From the NCBI RefSeq assembly GCF_010726645.1, contig NZ_AP022563.1, forward strand, positions 3,720,001 through 3,784,000: 64,000 nt of DNA, given 5' to 3'. The position numbers and the translations under genes are program-made. Shown here piece after piece: positions 10,801-19,109 of this stretch. The notes under the pieces are model-generated. The model saw nothing but the letters and a program-made list of their open reading frames with translations. It was not told the DNA's origin and ran no database searches. Source of the stretch: Mycolicibacterium duvalii. Its GTDB lineage: Bacteria; Actinomycetota; Actinomycetes; Mycobacteriales; Mycobacteriaceae. Positions within the stretch are counted from its first letter, which is position 1. Each line of letters starts with the position of its first letter.

Positions 10801-12471
10801 TTGGAGGATCTGCTCGGGTGTTGTTCGTTCACTGTTCTGGTCGAGGAGTTCTTCAAGTGCCTGGGACACGACGAACTTCGTCAACACCTCGGGGGTGTAG
10901 TAGGAGGCCGACTGCTGACGTTCCCGGCCGGCGAGGCGGAACACAAAGGTGCCCTGTCGATGAATCACCGCGATCGGCTCGCCGGTCGCCTCGTCGATGG
11001 TCGTCACAAAATCAGACGCAGACAGGTGATCGGCGCGCGACACCGGAACCACCCACGAGCCCTTTTCCGGGTCGCCGTTCTTAGCGACCTCGTAGAGGTC
11101 TTCCTCGGCGAAAAAGCCGGTGTACGACATCAGCCCCTCATAGACCGCACCGAGTTGGTTGATGCCGAGTTCGGCATAGGAGATGAAGCCGCGGTCGGCG
11201 CCCTTTCGCCCCTTGGACTCCTTGGAGAGCAGCAGATGTTGGAGCACCTGCTGTGTCGCCTCATTGCCGAGGCCAACTTGGTCGATGAGTTCGGTTGCCT
11301 TGGGGTGGAACAGATCTGCCCGCAAGGCGTTGAACTCAAGCCCAGGTGCCGGGTCGTCGGCGATGTCGCTGTCGACCGCTGCGGGCGTGTGTCCGATGTC
11401 TACGAGTCGGAACAGGGTTGCTAAAGATTGGTAGAGGTGCGTGCCGTTTTTCGCGGTGGGCGAGACGAGCTCGGTCAGGGTTAGCTCGCGCAGTCGGTCC
11501 AGGCCGTAGCCCTCGCCGTACTCGGGGGCGCCCGCCGGAAGGACCCGCAATTCGGGCGAGGCTTCCGCGTAGAGCAGGAACAGAATGCGGTAGAGGAAGC
11601 GCAGCGCGTGCTTGGCGAGCTGTTGTCCGTCGATCTGAGTTAGCGGCAAATCACGTTCGGCGCGGCGGCGTACCACGTCGTTGGCGATGATTTCGATAGA
11701 GAGCCGGATGCCTTCGCGGAGATCCTTGGATACGCCGACGGTGTGCTTGACCGAGTCTTCGAGCACGCCGGTCCACCAAATATTTCCGTCCGCGTCCGGT
11801 AGTAGCGCCTGTCGGCCGAACATCGCGGCGAATCGGTCGATCTCACCGCCTCGCTTCTCATCGCGCCGTTCGAGCACCACCAGCAGGTCGACGGCAAGGT
11901 AGCGGCCTTCCGCCCACCGTGCGCCCTCCGCGAGCAATAGCCATTGGCCGGCTTGCACGACGATGAACGCGGGTGGCTCGTCGCTGCGGAACGCCGCCGA
12001 CACCGCCTTGGACACCACGTCGATCGGCTTGTTGTCCTCATCACCCGGTTCGAGCAGCAGTCCAGTCTGAGGATCGAGCAGGTCGTCGATCGACTCCACC
12101 GGGTTGGCCTGGAGCACAAGGGTGCTCGTCACACCCGGGAGTTGTGCTTTCGGCAGTCGGAGTTCGGTTCCCGCCCGCGTACCGTCGTAGTCGGTCAATG
12201 CTTCGGTGAAGCCGAGCGCCTGACGGATCATGGCATGTGCTTCAGGCGCCCCGCTCGGCTCCTCGGCGAGCGTCGACAACGCGGTCTGTACATCGCGGGC
12301 CGCGCCGAGCAGTCGGCTCCGTACGGTCTCTCGACCCTCGGCGGTTTCGGCATCCCACTGCTTGCGCAGCTCGATTACCTTGCCTTGGAAGGACTCTCGT
12401 GGCGAGTCGGTGGTGAAGTAGTGCTCGCTGATCCAGTCTTCACCGACGACGATGGAATCGTACGAGGGCAC
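7879..12471 (-). CDS. drmMI: Large adenine-specific DNA methyltransferase, DrmMI/PglX-like (Eco57I type)
   Basis: The protein has 1530 residues. The N-terminal ~500 residues are a helical region with no motif I can name. SAM-binding motifs follow: ASYYTPEVLTKFVV near 522, then motif I PALGSGAFAIE near 560. The catalytic motif IV NPPW, typical of N6-adenine methylases of the gamma class, is near residue 925. The size and layout match the big solitary methylases of DISARM class 1 (DrmMI) and BREX/Pgl (PglX), which mark host DNA as self. The gene lies 3 nt downstream of the DrmD-like helicase and runs into the HhH-GPD-like gene. No HsdS specificity subunit and no PglZ are visible, so a classical type I or BREX assignment does not fit. 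The methylase call is firm. The DrmMI label rests mainly on the DrmD neighbour. Confidence 0.85.
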   Translation of the reverse strand: MPSYDSIVVGEDWISEHYFTTDSPRESFQGKVIELRKQWDAETAEGRETVRSRLLGAARDVQTALSTLAEEPSGAPEAHAMIRQALGFTEALTDYDGTRAGTELRLPKAQLPGVTSTLVLQANPVESIDDLLDPQTGLLLEPGDEDNKPIDVVSKAVSAAFRSDEPPAFIVVQAGQWLLLAEGARWAEGRYLAVDLLVVLERRDEKRGGEIDRFAAMFGRQALLPDADGNIWWTGVLEDSVKHTVGVSKDLREGIRLSIEIIANDVVRRRAERDLPLTQIDGQQLAKHALRFLYRILFLLYAEASPELRVLPAGAPEYGEGYGLDRLRELTLTELVSPTAKNGTHLYQSLATLFRLVDIGHTPAAVDSDIADDPAPGLEFNALRADLFHPKATELIDQVGLGNEATQQVLQHLLLSKESKGRKGADRGFISYAELGINQLGAVYEGLMSYTGFFAEEDLYEVAKNGDPEKGSWVVPVSRADHLSASDFVTTIDEATGEPIAVIHRQGTFVFRLAGRERQQSASYYTPEVLTKFVVSQALEELLDQNSERTTPEQILQLTICEPALGSGAFAIEAVRQLAAEYLKRKQEDIGEVIDADQYQVELQKVKAHIALHQVYGVDLNATAVELAEISLWLDTMVAGLQAPWFGLHLRRGNSLIGARRAVYAPGLLAKKAWLSTAPDDVPLGAEIGAGIHHFLVPSHGWGTVIDTPEAKTYAPDKREELRLWRNGIRGNPSAPIKKRLTALAQRVETLWEFTLRRLTIAESEIRRDINLWGQERDDGSAPAVTREQIEAVLHDENGAYRRLRRVMDAWCALWSWPLTTDIEPPDLDQWVGGLEAILGVPPKAGKFEKYGQTSLAVDMSWAELDVAEDTDRTFSQVVPIDRALDGYPWLAVCGSIAEQQGFFHWELDFAPVFARGGFDLQVGNPPWVRPDWDEAGVLAEFDPWWQLADKPAETVKQRKREETLAEPKGLDAYLTERAEQAGLSEHLGSDVDRPVLSGLQPDLYRCFIERTWRSMAPNGIVGLIHPESHFTELRARTLRRETYRRLRRHWEFRNELRLFEIDHAKQYGVHVYGAAVRTDFLQAASLYHPQTVTRSLHHDGSGPIPGIKDETGHWDQRPHAERVIRVTEAELARWAALVDESETPPAEARMLYPVNRASGTVLDKIAAAPRLGSKYFQWTAGWHESADRKAGFFKSASAVPGRWEDVILQGPHLTVATPLSKQPAETMRNNLDTSEITLEQINENFIPRTSYQRAVPYPEYIAAYPKWNGKPTSAYFRLAWREMSQPVKAVRTLQTALIPPGPTHVHAVHSFSLPRDNRRLALMAGVSHSVVADFMIKVIGSGHINASTWLQIPAPNGSPIESHLVLRTLRLNCLVQPHAPLWEELYDKAWQQDSWVPHIGVDYTGRAPLGAVDQKWQWATPLRRAADRRQALVEIDVIVAIMLGITAEELTTIYRTQFPVLQKYERDALYDANGRQLPGKLASEYRKKGALKPDGLTVDGTTYVEPFVGVDRERDMELAHKHFSDIANG

Positions 12472-12474
12472 GGC

Positions 12475-15400
12475 TCAACGCTCCTTTCCAGCGGCGGCGG
12501 TGTCGGTGCCCACGATCACCAGCAGCGGGCGCACCAGCTGCTGGGTGGGGGACAACAGGTCGGCGAGGCGTTGCTCATCGTGAATGCGCTGCCCGAGCCT
12601 GCCGATGCGGGACTTCTGGGCTCCGCGAAGATCCAAATGATCGGCTTCGGTGTGCCACCGTTCCGCGCGCTGCCGCCAGTGCGCGAGGCGTTCGGTGGTG
12701 GCCTTCTCTTGCGCGTCGAGCACCCACCGCATCTCGCGGCGGGCATGCTCAACCGCGACCGGGATCAGCGCGCGGTAGCGCTCGACGTCAGCGACCGGCC
12801 CGGGATTCGATGATCCGGGTTTGAGGCCCGTGTCGGCGGTGAGGAAGTTGAGGTCTTCGAGCGCCTCGACCATGCAGAACTCCGGATTAGACGGGTTGGG
12901 GAACACGGCAGTGGAGAAAACTCGCGAAATCAGTTGTCCGCGTTTGTTGGTCAACGTACCCATCAGCAGTACGGTCGGCGCGTCCACGTCGCCACGTATC
13001 ACGAAGACCTGATTGCGGCCCAGCGCCGTTAGGGCGCGGTCGCTGGCCCAGTCCAGCACCGGATGCAGCGGCCCGAGGAAGTGCGCTTCAGGCCACGTCG
13101 TGTTGTCTATGCCCTTGCCTTCTCGAGCGATGCGCAACTGCTCCTCGCCGACGGACGGTGTGGTGGCGAGTTTGAGCCGTTCCAACACGCGGCCGTGCTG
13201 CAGATAGTTCTGCGGCAGTTGGCCCAACCGCTGCTGTAGGTCTTTCGGCGGGTTCAATTCGGCGATGCCGTGCGTCTTGCTGACCGTCCAGAGGACCCCG
13301 CCCTTCGCCGGCGGGGCATGCGGTACGTCGTGGAATGCGGCCTGCAACGCCTCGTCGAGGAAGGTGAGATCGTCGGGGTACAGACTCTGCCGCGTCGACG
13401 CCGGCAACGCTGGGGGTGCGTCGTCGACCGTGTCGAACTGCGCGAAGAACGCATCCAGATCGTCACCCTCGGCCACTTCGTCGGCGGTGCGGACCGCGTC
13501 GTCGAGCTCCATGCCTTTCGCCAGCACGTCGCGGATGACGTTTTCCTCCTCGGTCACGCTGTGCTTACCCATCAGCGAGGCGATGTCGCCGAGCATGGAG
13601 TGCGCCTGGTTCTCGCGTTCCAGTAGCCGTGACAAGACGCGTAGGTCACCGGAGAACTCCGGATCGGATGGTTCGAGGATCAGCGAGGAGATCACTGGAG
13701 GGAACTTCTGCCCGTACCGGTCGATGCGGCCGTTGCGCTGCTCGATGCGTATGAGGCTCCACGGGATGTCGTAGTGGATGAGGTGATGACACTGTCGGTG
13801 GAGGTTCACGCCCTCTGAGGCGACGTCGCCGGTCACCAGAACACGGATCGGCGAGGTTTCCAACTTGAAACTGTCGACGATTTCCTGCTGCTCGACGTCC
13901 GACAGACCGCCGTGCAGCATCGCAATGTTGTCGGGTTTCAGCCCGGTCGCGGCTGGGAGGTGCTCTCGCAGCCACCTCAGCGTGGCAATCCGTTCGGCGA
14001 ACACTACGGCGCGCATCGACGATCCCGGCGCGACGCCGATCTCTTTGAGGCGCGCAACGAGCGCCGAGAACTTCCCGGCGCGTTCGTTGATGGCCTTGGC
14101 GTTGAGATCATCGAGGGTCTGCAGCGCCTGCAGCTCTTTGCGCTGCTCGCGGTCGGTGTTGTCGAGTTTGTTGCGTCGTTGCTTGATCGACTCGGCAAGG
14201 GCGGCAGGTGAGGAGAGGAAGGCCTTCGCCAGTGTCCACGGGAACAGGGCTTTGGTGTCGCCGGAGTATGGGGAGCTGCCCGTCGCCGGGTGCAACCAGG
14301 TATGCGACAGCTCGGCGGCTACGGCGTCCTCGGCCGGAGACGGCTTGACCAGCCGGTGCACCGGCTCGGCGCGCTCGGCCCAGTCGCCGCCCACTTCTGC
14401 GGCGACGTCGGGGCTGTGGCGGTGCCGCCGGATAAGCAGGGATTCGACGTCCTGCTTGGTGAAGGTGCCATCGGGCTGCACCACGGTCGGGTCGAGCAGC
14501 CGCAGCAACTCGGCGAACGATTCTTCCCGGCCGTTGTGCGGGGTGGCCGAGGCCAGGATGAGCGCCTCGGTGTTCGGCGCTAGGACGCGGGCCAGCTCGT
14601 TGTTCTGGGTGCCGACGTTGGTGAGGTTGTGTGACTCGTCGATGACGACCGCGTCCCACTGCTGGCGCTCCAGGTGTGCTTTGTAGCGGGGGCTCTTCAG
14701 CGTGTCGATCGAGATGATCGACCGCTTGAAGTAGGTGAACGGGTTACGCGTGGCTGGCAACTTCTGGCGCACCTTCTGGATCCCGGCCGAGTCGAGTCGC
14801 ACGAACGGCAACGCGAACCGGCACCACAGCTCGTGCTGCATCTGTTCGAGCACATGTTTCGGGGTGACGATCAGGATGCGTTCGCCGCGGCCGCGCCGCA
14901 CCAGCTCGGACAGGATCATGCCGATCTCGATGGTTTTGCCGAGGCCGACCGCATCGGCGATCAGGATTCGCGGGCGGATGTGCATGGGGTCGAGCGCACG
15001 GGTCACCGCGGCCTGCTGAAAGGCGAGCGAATCGGCGAGCATGTGCGTCGACACCGTCAGCGCCTGGTCGCCGTACGGCACGGGTGTCTTACGCAGCAGT
15101 GCTTCGAGCCACAGCCGGGAGTCGCGATATCCCGAGGAACCGTCGGCGACCACTTTCGCCTCTTTGGGATCCTGCGGCTCGATCGTGTCGAGGCTGGAGT
15201 AGAACGCGGCCGTCGTCTCGGCGACCAGTTCGGATAGCCCGCGGACGTAGACCAGCCAGCCGTCACTGCCCTGCTCAGCCTTGGTGACCAGCCACTCCTC
15301 ATCGCGAACGACCACGATGGATCCTGGTGCGACGTTGAGGTCGTTGGTTGCTGTGGTCTCGACGGTAGGGGTCAACTTCTCTCCGGGGGTCGGCGCAGGG

Positions 15401-15828
15401 GATCTTGGAACAGGCGGTGGCGGTGGTTTCGGGCTGGGCGGCGGTTGTGGTGTTGGCGGCGCAGCTTGGGCTTCGACCTCGCCGAGGTCGATGAACTCCT
15501 GCAGGACGACTTCGCGTAGGTTCTTCGCGTTGCGCAGTCCGCGCAGGAACTCGATCTGCGCCCGCCGATTCGTGATCTGGCCGTCTTCACCTCGCCGGGC
15601 GAGGAGGGCCTGCACGACACGCTCGCGCGCCTCCTTGTCCCGGCGTAGCCAACCGTCTCGAAGCGTTTCCCACGCCTCCTGAACGAACTCTTCCCGAGGA
15701 CGTGCTCCGTAGGTAAGTTGCAGGGCCTCGGGCGGAGCGAGCCCACCGCAGTCAGCGAACAAGTTCCCACACAACTCGTCTAATAGGGACGATGGCAGGT
15801 TTGACCAGCGGAATCTGTATCTAGGCAC
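12475..15828 (-). CDS. drmD: SNF2-family helicase, DrmD-like (DISARM class 1)
   Basis: The protein has 1117 residues and a GTG start. Residues 1-110 form an N-terminal domain. A proline-rich linker (about 118-150) leads to a SNF2/SF2 ATPase with Walker A DAVGLGKTIEIG near 291, a DESHN Walker B near 395, and motif VI RIEQRNGRIDRYGQ near 700. The C-terminal third is a helical extension. DrmD is the signature SNF2-like helicase of class 1 DISARM, and it sits next to the DrmMI methylase there as it does here. A 161-bp space separates it from the gene upstream, so it may have its own promoter; I see no clear -35/-10 pair. It probably acts as a DNA translocase in the defence complex. The SNF2 call is strong, and DrmD is the best-fitting family name. 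Confidence 0.8.
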   Translation of the reverse strand: MPRYRFRWSNLPSSLLDELCGNLFADCGGLAPPEALQLTYGARPREEFVQEAWETLRDGWLRRDKEARERVVQALLARRGEDGQITNRRAQIEFLRGLRNAKNLREVVLQEFIDLGEVEAQAAPPTPQPPPSPKPPPPPVPRSPAPTPGEKLTPTVETTATNDLNVAPGSIVVVRDEEWLVTKAEQGSDGWLVYVRGLSELVAETTAAFYSSLDTIEPQDPKEAKVVADGSSGYRDSRLWLEALLRKTPVPYGDQALTVSTHMLADSLAFQQAAVTRALDPMHIRPRILIADAVGLGKTIEIGMILSELVRRGRGERILIVTPKHVLEQMQHELWCRFALPFVRLDSAGIQKVRQKLPATRNPFTYFKRSIISIDTLKSPRYKAHLERQQWDAVVIDESHNLTNVGTQNNELARVLAPNTEALILASATPHNGREESFAELLRLLDPTVVQPDGTFTKQDVESLLIRRHRHSPDVAAEVGGDWAERAEPVHRLVKPSPAEDAVAAELSHTWLHPATGSSPYSGDTKALFPWTLAKAFLSSPAALAESIKQRRNKLDNTDREQRKELQALQTLDDLNAKAINERAGKFSALVARLKEIGVAPGSSMRAVVFAERIATLRWLREHLPAATGLKPDNIAMLHGGLSDVEQQEIVDSFKLETSPIRVLVTGDVASEGVNLHRQCHHLIHYDIPWSLIRIEQRNGRIDRYGQKFPPVISSLILEPSDPEFSGDLRVLSRLLERENQAHSMLGDIASLMGKHSVTEEENVIRDVLAKGMELDDAVRTADEVAEGDDLDAFFAQFDTVDDAPPALPASTRQSLYPDDLTFLDEALQAAFHDVPHAPPAKGGVLWTVSKTHGIAELNPPKDLQQRLGQLPQNYLQHGRVLERLKLATTPSVGEEQLRIAREGKGIDNTTWPEAHFLGPLHPVLDWASDRALTALGRNQVFVIRGDVDAPTVLLMGTLTNKRGQLISRVFSTAVFPNPSNPEFCMVEALEDLNFLTADTGLKPGSSNPGPVADVERYRALIPVAVEHARREMRWVLDAQEKATTERLAHWRQRAERWHTEADHLDLRGAQKSRIGRLGQRIHDEQRLADLLSPTQQLVRPLLVIVGTDTAAAGKER

Positions 15829-15989
15829 TTCGCGCCCACCGGATGAACGTCTGAAACACCCCCGTCTCCTGCTTACCTTCGCACATTAGTGGCGTTGCTG
15901 CTTTCGCGCCGCCGGTTCCTACGGATACCGTGTCATACCGACACGCTCGGGATTATTTGCCCAGGTTGCGCTCGTCGCGCATCCCGCCC

Positions 15990-18900
15990 TCAAGCCCGAG
16001 CTGGCGGTCGTAGATCCAGCTGCGCGACGTCGCTGTCGGTCACCCCGCGCTGCCGCAGCAACTCCATCATGTCCTCCTGCCGGGGCTGGCCCAGCATCAT
16101 GCGGTACAGCGTGAGCGAGTCCCGGAGCCGCTGATACTGAGCATCCTCTCGGCTGAGGGGGAAGTGCACGACGAGCCGCTCAACACGGGCCTGGCCCGGA
16201 TAGATCCACCACGGTGAGAATTCGCCGAGTTCGGTGTGGTCGACCGCCGCATCGAATGCGCACTCCCAGGGGTGGCGCCCGGACCGTGCCGCCGCGAGCG
16301 CCGCCTGACCATGCGCAGACGCAACGTTCTTGCGCACTGCGTGCCCGCCGAAACGGTTCACGCGACCCTCGCGCTGCTCGAAGTCCACCGGGTTGGAGGG
16401 AAGGTTCCAATGCACTACAGAATGGCTCCACCAGTGGAAGTCGATCCCTTCCTGCCCGACGCTCGTCGACGCCAAGACGAAGGGCCAGAACGGGCTGTTA
16501 AACGCGTTGCGGACCTCCGGCGCTCGAACGCTCTCGGTGTCTTTGCCCGCGGCACCGTAGCGCAGCGCGAATCGCACGGTGATCGGAATCCTCGTGAACT
16601 CTGCGTTGGTGGCCCGCGCGGTGTACCGCGACGTACGTAGTGTCAGGGCCTCGATTGCTCGATCTGCAATCTGGCTCAGAGTGGCGGCGTCGATCCGAAC
16701 CCCGGCGAGCTCGAGCTTGAGCTGGTAGCAGTATTCATCGAGCACCGCCTGCAGATTGCCGTCGGCGCAGTACTGCAGGACCGACCTCCAATACGGCTGC
16801 TCGGTCCCGTAGAGCTGGTCGAGCAGGAACATGACATCCATCCGGTTGAACAGTGTCCGGATACCATTGGCGAGGCGTGCTGCGTTGCGCCACAGGTCTT
16901 TGCGAAGTTCTTGATCGATCTCATCGCAGATTCTGGCCAGCGCTCGGTACGCGATGTTGCCCGGGCTGTGCAGCGCGAGCAATGCCAGGTCGTCGTGCCA
17001 ATGTGGCGAGGCCGTTTGCGCTAGCGCCACCTTGGCGTGCGCCGGCAGCGCACGGCCTGAACCGGTGTCTTCCGTCGACGTGGCGCCGCCACCGCGCCCG
17101 GCCAGCCAGTATGCGGCGGCATCGGATCGACGGTGTACGCCCTTGGGCCAGCCATCCGGCCAGGCGAAGAACGCCTCCCACGCCGCTTCCGCATGTGCGT
17201 GTTCAGCGGACGTAATCCGAGCCCGAATACGTTCCTCGACCGCTGTCTTCGCGACGTCGGCTTCGATCGGGCGTCCTTCCTCCAGCAGGTCTAGCGGATC
17301 ACCGACTTCGGCCAGCGCCGGGTGCGGCCAGAACAGCGCAAGGGTGGACATACTCGCCGCCCTGTCTTCACGGATCACATAGTCGAATCGCGACGACACC
17401 GCGCGTCTCGCCTCCGCCGTATTCTCGGTCAATCCGGAACCAGCGACCATCCGCCGTTCTGCTTCATAACTCAGCAGACTCGCCACCGATGTCGGCACAC
17501 CAGACCACGCCGAGAAAATCAAACGCTTCGTGACAGAACCGTCCGAAAACGGTGAATACACCTTCCCCGGAGCGAGGTAGGGCATCGAAGGCGGAACCCA
17601 CAACAGCCTCCACCAATCTTTCTCGACGGTCTCGGCGGCGAAGGCGCGGAGGCGCGCATTTCCGTAGTCGACTTGCTCGTATTTCTTGATCAGTTGCGGG
17701 TCGACCGATCGAAGCCTGCTGACACTTGCTGTCAACTCCGCTGTCCCGGTTCCTGTTTTGAGCAGGTGACGAGCATGCTCCCCGGGTCGATATCCCTCCA
17801 TGAAACTGGCGAAGTACGGGATAGACTTCCAATAGTCCAGGCTCACTGGCGAGTCGATCTCGCGCGCGAAGTTCTGCAGGGCCGCGAAATCTCGCAAGTC
17901 TTCAGGTGTCGGCACCTCACTGACGATGCGCCGAACGTGAAGATCGCGGCCTTCTTCCATCCTGGGTCGCTCTGAACGGGACATAAAGGGAAGCAGCGCA
18001 TTACGCAGCTCAGCTGCCTCACTCGCCGCATTGGAACCGCTGATTGCAGTCTCTCGGTAGTTGCGAAACCCCTGTCGGATTCGTTCGAGCGCAGCGTCGT
18101 CACCGTCAGCGAGGAACTCCAGCGTGGTCATGAAGTCGCCGTAATGGTCGTCCTCGGTGCCATCAGCGACTGTGGTGTACGCCTTGTAGGGTGTCGCCGA
18201 CAACAGCAAGACTTTGGCGTGTGGATAGTTGAACAGATGGTGAGCGAGCTCGCTGGCATCGGTGCCATTATTGGGGTCGATTAAATGTCGAAATCGCTGG
18301 AACTCATCGAGAATGACGAGGTCTGGCTCCAGCGACTCCACGCTCGCCTTTGCCAGCTCTCCACGCAGCCTGGAGATGAGTGACTTAACCCGCGGCTTCA
18401 GCTCGTCGGGCAGCACATCCAGGCCACCGAGTCGCTCACATACCGAATCGAATTCCGTTCGGAGGCCGCTGGCCTGGATTGCCGCGGCGAATTCGCGTTG
18501 GATGACTTCATCCGGGCCGACGCCGAGGGCATCGCGCATGCGAGCGATTCCGTCCTCGAAGTCCGACAGCCGTTTCACTTGTCCTTGAAAGAACAACGCC
18601 GAGGCCCTCTCTGCCTCCCGGTCTTGAACGTCCATCCCGTTGAGCAGGATGTGTAACAACTGGCGTTCCTCTTGAGAGCCGGTTTGCCATCCCATCTCGA
18701 ACGAGGTTCCCGGCGTAAATGACACAAGGTTCACCTTCTTGCCCGCGATCCCTGAATCGGAGGCAAAGCGCCGACTTTCGAGCGCAAGCAATGTAAGCCT
18801 GCTGGTGATACCGATGTGAGGATCGCCAGTGACGTTGAGGCGGCGTAGGTTCTGCTTGGCAAGGTCAGTGCTCGAGCAGATATACACCACGTCGATGCGG

Positions 18901-19109
18901 TCGACATGCGCCGCGTCCTGAAGTTCAGCTATCGCAGATGCGATCACGCCGCGGGCGATGACACTCTTCCCAAGTCCCGTCTCGTCGGCGATGAGGAAGC
19001 GTCCGCTGGAGTCTGGCGACCGGAAGAGCCGGTCAGTGACGTGCTCCACTGCATCGCGCTGGAACCCCTTGAGTCCGCGTAGTATCCGTTCGACCTCGGG
19101 CCGGTTCAT
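15990..19109 (-). CDS. SNF2/DEAD-like helicase of the DUF6361-PLD-helicase group
   Basis: The protein has 1039 residues. I chose the ATG at 19109 because it overlaps the stop of the PLD gene as ATGA, a typical coupled start. An in-frame start at 19154 would add 15 residues (MGIRMVCLLDTVGG...) lying inside the PLD gene. Walker A is ADETGLGKSV at residues 41-50, the Walker B is LVILDEFQRF near 266, and motif VI FEQREGRVNRFGG is near 916. These mark an SF2 helicase of the SNF2-like group that acts as a nucleic acid translocase. A long insert of about 400 residues lies between the two RecA-like lobes. It is clearly different from the DrmD-like helicase encoded next, so the island has at least two SNF2-like motors. 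It probably works with the PLD nuclease. Confidence 0.8.
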   Translation of the reverse strand: MNRPEVERILRGLKGFQRDAVEHVTDRLFRSPDSSGRFLIADETGLGKSVIARGVIASAIAELQDAAHVDRIDVVYICSSTDLAKQNLRRLNVTGDPHIGITSRLTLLALESRRFASDSGIAGKKVNLVSFTPGTSFEMGWQTGSQEERQLLHILLNGMDVQDREAERASALFFQGQVKRLSDFEDGIARMRDALGVGPDEVIQREFAAAIQASGLRTEFDSVCERLGGLDVLPDELKPRVKSLISRLRGELAKASVESLEPDLVILDEFQRFRHLIDPNNGTDASELAHHLFNYPHAKVLLLSATPYKAYTTVADGTEDDHYGDFMTTLEFLADGDDAALERIRQGFRNYRETAISGSNAASEAAELRNALLPFMSRSERPRMEEGRDLHVRRIVSEVPTPEDLRDFAALQNFAREIDSPVSLDYWKSIPYFASFMEGYRPGEHARHLLKTGTGTAELTASVSRLRSVDPQLIKKYEQVDYGNARLRAFAAETVEKDWWRLLWVPPSMPYLAPGKVYSPFSDGSVTKRLIFSAWSGVPTSVASLLSYEAERRMVAGSGLTENTAEARRAVSSRFDYVIREDRAASMSTLALFWPHPALAEVGDPLDLLEEGRPIEADVAKTAVEERIRARITSAEHAHAEAAWEAFFAWPDGWPKGVHRRSDAAAYWLAGRGGGATSTEDTGSGRALPAHAKVALAQTASPHWHDDLALLALHSPGNIAYRALARICDEIDQELRKDLWRNAARLANGIRTLFNRMDVMFLLDQLYGTEQPYWRSVLQYCADGNLQAVLDEYCYQLKLELAGVRIDAATLSQIADRAIEALTLRTSRYTARATNAEFTRIPITVRFALRYGAAGKDTESVRAPEVRNAFNSPFWPFVLASTSVGQEGIDFHWWSHSVVHWNLPSNPVDFEQREGRVNRFGGHAVRKNVASAHGQAALAAARSGRHPWECAFDAAVDHTELGEFSPWWIYPGQARVERLVVHFPLSREDAQYQRLRDSLTLYRMMLGQPRQEDMMELLRQRGVTDSDVAQLDLRPPARA